A stretch of DNA of 32,145 bases from an uncultured Acidimicrobiaceae bacterium (GTDB lineage Bacteria; Actinomycetota; Acidimicrobiia; Acidimicrobiales; Ilumatobacteraceae): assembly GCA_903904615.1 (NCBI GenBank), contig CAIVDG010000153.1, positions 1 to 32,145 of the forward strand. Direction: 5' to 3'. A program made the position numbers and the translations under genes. The notes beneath the pieces were generated by a model. It had not been told where the DNA came from. It was given only the letters and a program-made list of their open reading frames with translations, and searched no databases. Shown here one piece after another: positions 9,391 to 17,948 of the stretch (position 1 is the stretch's first letter; every line of letters starts with the position of its first letter).

Positions 9391-9873
9391 GTGCCTTCCG
9401 TGCGCCGCTTGGCGCTCATCATTGGTGTTTGTGTCGCACTCGACCAGATCACGAAGTCCTGGGCTGTCTCAGCCCTCGACAATGGCCACACCATCGACAT
9501 TGTGTGGACTCTGCGATTCGCATTGGGATTCAACAGCGGTATTGCCTTCTCACAGGCGCAAGGACTTGGGCCAGTAGTGGGGATCATTGCCATCGCTGCG
9601 GTGGTGTTCCTCGTTCGCAACATGCTGAGTGCTCATCATCCGCTGATGTCGTACGGGTTGGCAGGAATCGTGGCAGGTGCAATCGGCAACCTCGCCGACA
9701 GAGTGTTCCGAGGTGATGGGTGGCTTCATGGCAAAGTGGTCGACTTTATAGATCTTCAATGGTTTCCCGTGTTTAACGTTGCAGACTCATGCATCACGCT
9801 TGGCGCGATAGCGGTCATTGTCGGATTGTTCGTTGAGCAGAACGCTGCTCGAAAGGATGCAGAAGCGTCATGA
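9391..9873 (+). CDS. lspA: Lipoprotein signal peptidase II
   Basis: FNSGIAFS, IVAGAIGNLADRVFRG and VVDFIDLQWFPVFNVADSCITLGAI contain the LspA catalytic Asp motifs; GTG start. Confidence 0.95.
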   Translation: MPSVRRLALIIGVCVALDQITKSWAVSALDNGHTIDIVWTLRFALGFNSGIAFSQAQGLGPVVGIIAIAAVVFLVRNMLSAHHPLMSYGLAGIVAGAIGNLADRVFRGDGWLHGKVVDFIDLQWFPVFNVADSCITLGAIAVIVGLFVEQNAARKDAEAS

Positions 9874-10808
9874 AAGTTGAAGAAACTGTTCCAGGCGCAC
9901 TTGATGGCGAACGTATCGATCGCATTGTGTCCATCATCGCCGACATCTCTCGATCAGACGCAACGAAATTGATTGCGGATGGTGGGGCCGAAGTAGATGG
10001 AGTTCTTGTCTCATCGGGGAAGCCACGCTTGAAGGAAGGGCAGATTGTTGTTGTCGATCTCAACAAAATTCCTGTTGAAGAACTACCAGGACCCGATGCA
10101 TCTGTTGTGCTCGATGTTGTGTATGTCGACGACGACATCATTGTCATTAACAAGAGCGCCGGAATGGTGGTTCACCCAGCATCAAGTCACGGAACCGGAA
10201 CCGTGGTGAATGGCATTCTTGCCCTGTATCCCGAGGTGGCAACGGTGGGCCAGCCTGCGCGTCCAGGAATTGTGCATCGTCTCGACGCGGGCACTACCGG
10301 AATGATGGTGGTTGCTCGTTCACAACGCGCGTACGACTCACTAGTGGAAGCTCTGTCGGAACACGAAGTGGGTCGTGAATATGTGGCCTTGTCGTGGGGT
10401 CACTTCGATTCGCCAACTGCAACAGTTGATGCAGCAATTGGTCGACATCCGCGAGACCCCATGAAGATGGCGGTGGTGAATAGCGGCAAGTGGGCGCGCA
10501 CACATCTCCAGGTGTTGGAAACGTTTAATGAACCAGCAGATCTCAGTCTTGTTCAGTGCACCTTAGAAACTGGGCGTACACATCAAATTCGCGTTCACCT
10601 TGCTGCGGTTGGTCATTCAGTAGTGGGGGACACCATGTATGGCGGAGCGAAATCGGCGCTCAAGGCTGATCGCCCCATGCTTCATGCGCGTCGTCTCACG
10701 TTGATCCACCCAGGTTCACATGAAGAAATGACCTGGGAAGCAGAAATACCGAACGACATGCGCGTGGTGTTGTCGAAGTGCTCGACGCACAACCCCGACG
10801 CAATTTAG
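9870..10808 (+). CDS. RluA/RluD-family 23S rRNA pseudouridine synthase
   Basis: N-terminal S4-like domain; IVHRLDAGTTGMMVVA catalytic motif; LETGRTHQIRVHLAAVGHSVVGDTMYG; ATGA overlap with lspA. Confidence 0.94.
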   Translation: MKVEETVPGALDGERIDRIVSIIADISRSDATKLIADGGAEVDGVLVSSGKPRLKEGQIVVVDLNKIPVEELPGPDASVVLDVVYVDDDIIVINKSAGMVVHPASSHGTGTVVNGILALYPEVATVGQPARPGIVHRLDAGTTGMMVVARSQRAYDSLVEALSEHEVGREYVALSWGHFDSPTATVDAAIGRHPRDPMKMAVVNSGKWARTHLQVLETFNEPADLSLVQCTLETGRTHQIRVHLAAVGHSVVGDTMYGGAKSALKADRPMLHARRLTLIHPGSHEEMTWEAEIPNDMRVVLSKCSTHNPDAI

Positions 10809-11263
10809 TGGTGATGGTGTGGGTCGGCCTTTGGCCACTCACCCGTGCCTGCAGCAGCGGCGGCAATTGATTCCAGCGTGTATGCATCGAGATGTTCGCG
10901 CATGTGTTGTCCGGCTACATCCCAAATTGCTAACAGCACGCATTGACCTTCGTGATCGCAGGAGCCGTCCTGGTGAGGCTGGCCAAAGTCTCCCAAGGTG
11001 ATGGGGCCATCGACAGCGGAGATGATTTCGGAGAGCTTGATGTCTTTGGGCAGTTTGGCCAAGACATAACCGCCGCCAACGCCACGCTTTGAACGAACAA
11101 GTCCGGCGCCTTTTAGGGCCAGCAAGATTTGTTCCAGGTAGGGCTGGGGAAGGCCTGTGCGGTCGGCAATGTCGCGAACTGAGGTGGGTCCGCCATCGTC
11201 GGCATGAAGGGCCAACGACAAAAGGGCCCGACAGGCATAATCACCTCGCGTAGAAACTCGCAC
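10805..11263 (-). CDS. Rrf2-family transcriptional regulator
   Basis: MRVSTRGDYACRALLSLALH...SVRDIADRTGLPQPYLEQILLALKGAGLVRSKRGVGGGYVLAK is an Rrf2 winged helix; CX5C only; C-terminal DPHHHH. Confidence 0.93.
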   Translation of the reverse strand: MRVSTRGDYACRALLSLALHADDGGPTSVRDIADRTGLPQPYLEQILLALKGAGLVRSKRGVGGGYVLAKLPKDIKLSEIISAVDGPITLGDFGQPHQDGSCDHEGQCVLLAIWDVAGQHMREHLDAYTLESIAAAAAGTGEWPKADPHHHH

Positions 11264-11292
11264 AGAGACATCGTAGGTGGTGAACTAGTGGG

Positions 11293-12399
11293 GTGAGCGC
11301 TCCTACACCTGTCCTTCCCCAATATTCGGGTGGTTGCCTCTCGAACATCATTCCGTCTTTGTGTGCCCCGGGTGGGCCACGCACGGTGCCGTCGTGGATG
11401 CCCCAGATGGTTGCTGGCGCTCAGCGCATCGTTGTTTTGTTGGTGGATGGGCTGGGATGGAACCAACTTCAGGCTCACTCCACCCACATGCCCACATTGT
11501 CGTCGTTTACTGGTGGTCACATCACGTCCATCACTCCGTCCACAACAGCCACCGCACTCACCTCATTGGTGACCGGTCTTGCACCCGGAGAGCACGGTCT
11601 CATTGGTTATCGGGTGGACATGGGAAACACCGTGATGAACGTGTTGCGCTGGGGAGACGAAACGGGAGACTTGCGTCGCGCATTCCCGCCTGAAACCACT
11701 CAGCCATGTCCTCCGTTTCTTGGTCTCAGTGTTCCTGTTCTCAGTAAGGCAGAACTTGAAGGAACAGGTTTCACGCGAGCACATCTGAATGGTGTGAAGC
11801 ACATGGGATGGCGTGCATCGAGCAGTATTCCTGTCCTTATCCGTACGGCACTCGATGCAGGTGAAGAGTTTGTCTACGCCTATTACGACGGTGTCGACAA
11901 GATTGCACACGAGCGCGGATTTGGTGAGTTTTACAACGCTGAACTTCGTGCGACCGACACATTGATCGCTGACATCGTGTCGGTGCTTCCGCCCGACACA
12001 GTTTTGATAGTGACCGCTGATCATGGTCAGGTGCATGTGGGTGATAACACCATCATTCCTGCAGCAAATATCACTACACACGTCAGTCACCAGTCGGGTG
12101 AAGGCCGTTTTCGTTGGTTGCATGCCAAACGTGGTCGTGAGGGTGCGGTTCTTGACGCAGCGCGTCAATACGACGATGTTGCGTGGGTGGTCACCAAAGA
12201 ACAAGTTCTCGATGAGTGCTGGTTCGGTCCGCGAGTTTCTGAACCTATTGCTCGCCGCATGGGTGATGTGGCACTCGTTGCTCACGGGCCTGTCAGTTTC
12301 GATGAGCCGCTCGATAGTGGCGCGTTTGACCTTGTGTGTCGTCATGGTTCGCTCACGGAAGATGAAATGCTGGTGCCACTTCTTGCGTATAAGTCGTAA
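11293..12399 (+). CDS. Alkaline phosphatase superfamily protein (nucleotide pyrophosphatase/phosphodiesterase-like)
   Basis: VVLLVDGLGWNQL, STTATALTSLVTGLAPGEHGLIGYRV, YDGVDKIAHERG and VTADHGQV metal-site motifs; GTG start. Confidence 0.88.
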   Translation: MSAPTPVLPQYSGGCLSNIIPSLCAPGGPRTVPSWMPQMVAGAQRIVVLLVDGLGWNQLQAHSTHMPTLSSFTGGHITSITPSTTATALTSLVTGLAPGEHGLIGYRVDMGNTVMNVLRWGDETGDLRRAFPPETTQPCPPFLGLSVPVLSKAELEGTGFTRAHLNGVKHMGWRASSSIPVLIRTALDAGEEFVYAYYDGVDKIAHERGFGEFYNAELRATDTLIADIVSVLPPDTVLIVTADHGQVHVGDNTIIPAANITTHVSHQSGEGRFRWLHAKRGREGAVLDAARQYDDVAWVVTKEQVLDECWFGPRVSEPIARRMGDVALVAHGPVSFDEPLDSGAFDLVCRHGSLTEDEMLVPLLAYKS

Positions 12400-12441
12400 A
12401 GGTGCTGTCTCGAATCCTCGTGGTGTTGGCAGAATAGAGCC

Positions 12442-12927
12442 GTGACACAAAATGGTGAATCTCCCCATGTTGTAACGGGCGCCGAAATTGTGAATTCGGT
12501 TCCGTCTTTCGACGGCGACATGCCTGCTACAGAGAGCGTGACCGAACCAGCCAAAGTGATGCGTATCGGTTCCATGGTTCGCCAACTTCTCGAAGAAGTT
12601 CGCGGCACACAACTCGATGAAGCAAGTCGTGAACGGCTTGCCGAAATCTATGAACGGTCAATTGTTGAAATTTCGACCGCATTGTCGCCAGACCTCGTTG
12701 AAGAACTACACATCTTGGCGTTGCCATTCAAAGATGGGGAAGTGCCAAGCGAAGGCGAACTGCGCGTCGCCAAGGCACAACTTGTGGGCTGGTTAGAGGG
12801 ACTCTTTCACGGAATCCAAGCAACCCTTTTCGCGCAACAGATCGCCGCTCGTCAGCAAATTGAGCAAATGCGTCAGATCCCACCCACTGGTCCCGGCTCA
12901 AGTGGCCCGGGCGGAACATATCTGTAA
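12442..12927 (+). CDS. bpa: Bacterial proteasome activator family protein (DUF2587; Bpa-like)
   Basis: VRQLLEEVRGTQLDEASRERLAEIYERSIVEISTALSPDLVEELHILALPF...AQAQLVGWLEGLFHGIQATLFAQQ-type core and C-terminal GGTYL resembling the Bpa GQYL/HbYX-like tail; GTG start. Confidence 0.88.
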   Translation: MTQNGESPHVVTGAEIVNSVPSFDGDMPATESVTEPAKVMRIGSMVRQLLEEVRGTQLDEASRERLAEIYERSIVEISTALSPDLVEELHILALPFKDGEVPSEGELRVAKAQLVGWLEGLFHGIQATLFAQQIAARQQIEQMRQIPPTGPGSSGPGGTYL

Positions 12928-12930
12928 GTC

Positions 12931-12958
12931 TGCGCCGAAGGCCAAGGTGGCCGACGCA
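12931..12958 (+). terminator. Possible hairpin terminator between bpa and dnaE (no clear U-tract)
   Basis: TGCG(ccgaa)GGCC-aaggt-GGCC(ga)CGCA starting 4 nt after the bpa stop. Confidence 0.3.
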
Positions 12959-13057
12959 CCCGACTGCTACTTTTGACATCCTCGCCCGTTGGTGCGCGAC
13001 TTCTGGTCGTTTGCCATCACCGTGCGTTACTAGTTACAGGTTTGGAAGGAGTGGAGA

Positions 13058-16000
13058 GTGTCGTCGTCGTTTACACATCTCCACGTTCATACCGAGTTCT
13101 CCATGTTGGACGGTGCAGCCCGTCTCGACGAACTTGTTTCCAAAGCCGTTGAAGACGGTCAGCCTGCGCTCGGAATTACGGACCACGGCAACATGTACGG
13201 CGTTATCGACTTCTACAAAGAATGTCGAAAGCAGGGCATCAAGCCCATCATTGGCACCGAGGCCTACATGGCTCACGACCATCGCACCGAACGCATTGCG
13301 CGGCGCGGACGGTTAGACGACAACGGCGGGTCAGATGAAGGCGGGAGAAAGCAGTACTACCACCTCACCTTGCTCGCCGAGAACAACGAGGGCTATGCCA
13401 ACCTCATCAAACTGTCCAGTTATGCATTCCTCGAGGGCTATCACTACAAGCCACGAGTCGACTGGGAACTGTTAGAACGCCATGCGTCTGGCCTTATTGC
13501 CACCACCGGATGTTTGGGCGGCCATGTGTTGCAGTCGCTTCTCAATGGCGACGAAAAAGGTGCGCTGCAAAAAGCGGGTCGTCTGCAGGAAATTTTTGGA
13601 AAAGACAATCTGTTCGTCGAGCTTCAGAATCACGGCATCGCCGACCAATTGCGTACCAATCCCAAGTTGGTAGAGATCGCTCAGAAAATTGGCGCGCCTC
13701 TTCTTGCTACGAACGACTCGCACTATGTCAACCAGGCCGACCACGAGGCACACGACGCATTGCTGTGTGTGCAAACCGGTGCGTTCATGAGAGACCAAGA
13801 TCGCTTTAAGTTCGAAGGAACCGAGCACTATCTCAAATCTGCTGAAGAGATGCGTTACCTCTGGCGCGAACTTCCTTCTAGTTGTGACAACACCCTGTGG
13901 ATCGCTGAGCGTGCAGATGTCAACATCGAACTGGGTACCTATCGCTTGCCCGTATTTGCAGTGCCTGCAGAATTTGAAAACGACGAGAAGTATCTCGAAC
14001 ATCTCACATGGCAGGGTGCACAAATGCGCTGGGGTTCAGACCTTCCTGCCGACGTTGTGGAACGTGTGTCGTTCGAACTGGGTGTCATCAAACAGATGGG
14101 ATTCAGTTCGTATTTCCTCATCGTGTGGGACCTCATCAAGCACGCGAAAGATTCCGGCATTCGTGTTGGTCCAGGTCGCGGTTCGGCAGCTGGGTGTGCC
14201 GTTGCCTACTGCCTGCGCATCACTGAACTCGACCCGTTGAAGTACGACCTTCTGTTTGAACGATTCTTGAATCCGTCACGAGTCAGCATGCCCGACATTG
14301 ACATGGACTTCGACTCTCGTTATCGCGATCACATGATTCGCTATGCCGCCGAGAAATATGGTCGCGATCACGTTGCGCAAATCATTACGTTTGCCACCAT
14401 TAAGGCGCGTAATGCCGTGCGCGATGCCGCACGCGTGCTTGGTCATGAATATGCAGTAGGCGACAGCATCGCCAAACTCATGCCGCCACTTATTCAAGGT
14501 CGAGACACTCCATTGGCAGCGTGTCTCGAGTTCGACGAAAAATTTGCAGATGGATTCCGCGAGGCTCAAGCACTTCGTGAACTCGTCGGTCGCGACGAAG
14601 TTGCTGCCAAGGTGGTGGAGGTTGCACGCGGTCTCGAAGGTCTGAAGCGGTCCGACGGTATCCACGCCGCTGCTGTGGTGATTACTCCCGAACCACTCAT
14701 GGAGTACTTGCCCATTCAGCGCAAACCCGTTGGAGACCTCAAAGCCGACGAAGCGCCCATCGTGACGCAATATGAAATGCACGCAGTTGAAGAACTCGGG
14801 CTTCTCAAGATGGACTTCTTGGGTCTACGTAACCTCGACGTCATTACCGACACCGTCGAGATGATTCGCCGTCAACGCGACGCCAGCTTCGATATCGACA
14901 CTGTTCCACTAGACGACCAAGCAACGTTCGAATTGTTGGGCAGGGGAGACACCATCGGAATCTTCCAGTTGGAGTCTGCTCCTATGCGAGCACTCTTAAA
15001 GTCCATGCGCCCTACGTCGTTTGAAGACGTCAGTGCGGTGTTGGCTCTGTATCGCCCGGGCCCCATGAGTGCCAACATGCACAACGACTACGCCGACTAC
15101 AAGAACAATCGCAAGACTCCGGAGTACTTCCACCCCGAAGCGCGCGAACTTCTTCACGACACGTTTGGTCTCATGGTGTACCAGGAAAGCATGATGCGTG
15201 TGGCTCAACGATTTGCTGGGTACTCGCTGGCCCAAGCAGACAACTTGCGTAAGGCGTGCGGCAAAAAAGACCCGGTCGCCATGGAAAAAGAAGAGTCGGT
15301 CTTTGTCGACGGATGCGAAAAGACTGGTTACGGACGTGAACTCGGCGAATCCTTGTTTGCCGTTATTCGAAAATTTGCTGACTACGCATTCAACAAGAGC
15401 CATACGTTCGGATACGGACTCATCTCGTATCAAACGGCATTTCTCAAAGCGCACTTCCCTGTGGAGTACTCAGCCTGCTTGTTGTCTTCCGTTAAGGGCA
15501 ACTATGAAAAGGCAGCTATTCACTTGGCCGACTGCCGCGCCATGGGCATCGTCGTATCAAACCCAGATGTCAATGCTGGTCGTTCCGAGTTCGAAGCGAT
15601 CAGTACCGAATCAGAAAAGCGCATCGTGTTCGCATTGTCAGCGGTGCGCAACGTGGGTGAAGGTTTGGTGGCGCTCATCACGCAAGAGCGCGACACCAAT
15701 GGTCCTTTCGCATCCTTCCACGACTTCGCACTCCGTGTTCCCGAACAAGCACTCAATAAGCGAGCCGTTGAGTCGCTCATTAAAGCGGGCGCATTCGATT
15801 CCTTTGGTCATCCACGTCGTGGGTTGCTCATGGCGTATGAATCCATCATCGACGATGCCATCGCAAAACGTCGTGAAGAAGAAAAGGGCGTCATGTCGCT
15901 CTTTGGAGAACTCGAAGAGTCAACATCGGGTGGCTGGTCCTCTGAAATTGCTATTCCTGATCTTCAGTTCTCAAAGCCCGACCAACTTCGTCACGAGAAA

Positions 16001-16585
16001 GACATGTTGGGTCTGTACATCTCCGACCATCCGCTCAAGGGTGTGGAACTTGCACTGCGTCGACTCACCACAAGCACCATTCGAGACCTAGAGACGCGCG
16101 AAGCGGGCATGGTCACCATTGGTGGTGTTTTGTCATCGTTGAACCGTCGCTTCACCAAGCGCGGCGATCAAATGGCAACGTTCGTGTTAGAAGACATGGA
16201 CGCCAGCATCGAAGTAACGGTGTTTGCAAAGGTTCTTGCCGAGTTTGGACACCTTCTGGCCAATGACCTTGTTGTCACGGTCACGGGCCGACTCAACAAG
16301 CGCGAAGACAATCCGGCCAGCTTTAGTGCGCAACGAATCGTTGTTCCTCAGAACCTCGACCAACGAATTCCCGAAATTGTGCTGTCTCTTCCAGCCGGGT
16401 TCACCGCCGAAAAACTAGACACTCTCAAGACCATCATTTCTGAGTTTCCCGGAATGTCTCCCATTCGTATCCAGTTGCCCAGTGGCAAAATGTTCGACCT
16501 CGGCGGCAGTGCATTGGTCGACATGGAGAAGGCTGTGGCCCCATTGCGCCTCACATTTGGCTCAGGTTCGGTCAAAATCGTCTGA
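13058..16585 (+). CDS. dnaE: DNA polymerase III alpha subunit (DnaE, with PHP domain)
   Basis: FTHLHVHTEFSMLDGAARL and ALGITDHGNMYG (PHP), RVGPGRGSAAGCAVAYCL, PDIDMDFDSRYRD, YQESMMRVAQRFAGYSLAQADNLRKACGKK; SD GGAAGGAG before GTG. Confidence 0.98.
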   Translation: MSSSFTHLHVHTEFSMLDGAARLDELVSKAVEDGQPALGITDHGNMYGVIDFYKECRKQGIKPIIGTEAYMAHDHRTERIARRGRLDDNGGSDEGGRKQYYHLTLLAENNEGYANLIKLSSYAFLEGYHYKPRVDWELLERHASGLIATTGCLGGHVLQSLLNGDEKGALQKAGRLQEIFGKDNLFVELQNHGIADQLRTNPKLVEIAQKIGAPLLATNDSHYVNQADHEAHDALLCVQTGAFMRDQDRFKFEGTEHYLKSAEEMRYLWRELPSSCDNTLWIAERADVNIELGTYRLPVFAVPAEFENDEKYLEHLTWQGAQMRWGSDLPADVVERVSFELGVIKQMGFSSYFLIVWDLIKHAKDSGIRVGPGRGSAAGCAVAYCLRITELDPLKYDLLFERFLNPSRVSMPDIDMDFDSRYRDHMIRYAAEKYGRDHVAQIITFATIKARNAVRDAARVLGHEYAVGDSIAKLMPPLIQGRDTPLAACLEFDEKFADGFREAQALRELVGRDEVAAKVVEVARGLEGLKRSDGIHAAAVVITPEPLMEYLPIQRKPVGDLKADEAPIVTQYEMHAVEELGLLKMDFLGLRNLDVITDTVEMIRRQRDASFDIDTVPLDDQATFELLGRGDTIGIFQLESAPMRALLKSMRPTSFEDVSAVLALYRPGPMSANMHNDYADYKNNRKTPEYFHPEARELLHDTFGLMVYQESMMRVAQRFAGYSLAQADNLRKACGKKDPVAMEKEESVFVDGCEKTGYGRELGESLFAVIRKFADYAFNKSHTFGYGLISYQTAFLKAHFPVEYSACLLSSVKGNYEKAAIHLADCRAMGIVVSNPDVNAGRSEFEAISTESEKRIVFALSAVRNVGEGLVALITQERDTNGPFASFHDFALRVPEQALNKRAVESLIKAGAFDSFGHPRRGLLMAYESIIDDAIAKRREEEKGVMSLFGELEESTSGGWSSEIAIPDLQFSKPDQLRHEKDMLGLYISDHPLKGVELALRRLTTSTIRDLETREAGMVTIGGVLSSLNRRFTKRGDQMATFVLEDMDASIEVTVFAKVLAEFGHLLANDLVVTVTGRLNKREDNPASFSAQRIVVPQNLDQRIPEIVLSLPAGFTAEKLDTLKTIISEFPGMSPIRIQLPSGKMFDLGGSALVDMEKAVAPLRLTFGSGSVKIV

Positions 16586-16634
16586 TTTCGCCTCTTTGTT
16601 TCGGGGTTCTCGCCCTCGGAATGGCAGAATAGAA

Positions 16635-16665
16635 GGGTTGTCTCTGGCAGACCCGCCAGTAACCC
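16635..16665 (+). promoter_or_regulatory. Hairpin in the predicted 5' leader of the 219-aa ORF
   Basis: GGGTT(gtct)CTGGC-agaccc-GCCAG(t)AACCC; two perfect 5-bp helices; SD-like TAGGGAG follows. Confidence 0.45.
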
Positions 16666-16684
16666 TAGGGAGCCGTTCCGTTCA

Positions 16685-17344
16685 ATGTCGTTGGAAGTAG
16701 CCACACAGGACTGCAGTGCCCTCACCGAGGCCCAGATCGAAGAGATGCTCACCATTGAGGGTGGGTTTGGTCTTGCGCAGTTTCAGAAGGCCCAATCCGA
16801 TTGGGTGCTGTGTACCTTGGCGCGCATCGACGGCAAATTGCATGGCGTCACTTTCTCTACGCTCGAGCGGATCGGTGGAACACCGTGTGTCCTCATTGGG
16901 CTTATGACCATCAAGCGCACTGGCAAGCGTGATGCAGTGTTGAAGGGTCTCATGGGCGAGGCCTACCACCGCGCACTCATGGCGTTCCCCGACGAAGATG
17001 TCGTTGTGGGCAGCCGTTTCGTCTCGCCAGACGGAGTGGAAGCGTTCAAGTCGCTCACCGACATCATTCCTCGTACGGGGCATCGTGCAGATGGGGAACA
17101 ACGTGCATGGGGTAAGCGCCTCGCACGTCGCTTCGGAGTCGATAGCAAGTACGACGGTCAAACATTTGTTGTGGCGTCCGATGGTCAAAGTGGTTACCTC
17201 GATTTTGAATCATCAAAGCCAGAGAAGATCTCGGAAAACATCACTGCGTTGTTCACCACCGTGAATGCGAAAAAAGGTGGAGTCATCATTATCCACGGCT
17301 GGACCATGGCCGAAAGCTTGGTCAAGCTCGGCGCTCGTTCGTAA
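16685..17344 (+). CDS. Hypothetical protein, possible remote GNAT-like fold
   Basis: 219-aa ORF with good flanks; segment GTPCVLIGLMTIKRTGKRDAVLKGLMGEAYHRALMAFPDEDVVVGSRF is reminiscent of a GNAT acetyl-CoA loop and helix, not diagnostic. Confidence 0.75.
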   Translation: MSLEVATQDCSALTEAQIEEMLTIEGGFGLAQFQKAQSDWVLCTLARIDGKLHGVTFSTLERIGGTPCVLIGLMTIKRTGKRDAVLKGLMGEAYHRALMAFPDEDVVVGSRFVSPDGVEAFKSLTDIIPRTGHRADGEQRAWGKRLARRFGVDSKYDGQTFVVASDGQSGYLDFESSKPEKISENITALFTTVNAKKGGVIIIHGWTMAESLVKLGARS

Positions 17345-17348
17345 CACT

Positions 17349-17948
17349 GTGGAGTTCGTCGAGCTCGTTCGCACACGGCGAATGACTCGCTCATTTTCAT
17401 CAACACCTGTGCCGCCAGAGTTGTTGGAACACTGTGTTGAACTTGGGGTGCGGGCACCAAGTGCTGGCAAGTCTCAAGGGTGGCATCTGTTGGTGCTGAC
17501 TGGCGACGAAACTTCTCAGTACTGGGACATTGCATTTCCCGCGGAACGCCGAGAAGGTTTCGCCTATCCCGGACTTTTCGCAGCACCTGTTATTGCGCTC
17601 GTCCTTGCAGATGAGCAGGCGTATCTCTCTAGGTATTCGGAACCGGACAAGCAGCGAACAGGATTAGGTGAGTCCACCGATGCATGGGTGGCGCCATATT
17701 GGACAATCGATGCATCATTTTCCACCATGACCTTGCTTTTGGCATTACACGACGTGGGTCTTGGTGCGTTGTTCTTCGCGCACGCGCAAGAGTATGCGCT
17801 ACGAGATCAGTTTCACATTCCACAATCAGTTCACATCTTGGGAACTCTTGCGATTGGTTATGAAGCATCAGACAAAGCGCAAGAGGGGCGCAGCGCGAAA
17901 CGATCTTTTGTAAATACGTCGTCAGTTATTCATCGCGGCCGTTGGTAG
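17349..17948 (+). CDS. Nitroreductase-family protein
   Basis: [53 protein letters not shown]-terminal [10 protein letters not shown]...[13 protein letters not shown] at 17349 fits better than the track start 17265, which would be internal to the preceding gene. Confidence 0.88.
   Translation: MEFVELVRTRRMTRSFSSTPVPPELLEHCVELGVRAPSAGKSQGWHLLVLTGDETSQYWDIAFPAERREGFAYPGLFAAPVIALVLADEQAYLSRYSEPDKQRTGLGESTDAWVAPYWTIDASFSTMTLLLALHDVGLGALFFAHAQEYALRDQFHIPQSVHILGTLAIGYEASDKAQEGRSAKRSFVNTSSVIHRGRW

Noticed and set aside
11563-12612. 349-aa reverse ORF opposite the phosphatase gene and bpa start
   Set aside because: Runs antisense through two supported genes and has no recognisable domain.
12973-12978. 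TTGACA upstream of dnaE as a -35 box
   Set aside because: No acceptable -10 hexamer at 16-18 nt; possibly coincidental.
15198-16091. 297-aa alternative + frame inside dnaE
   Set aside because: Out-of-frame within the intact DnaE coding sequence; typical of GC-rich codon bias.
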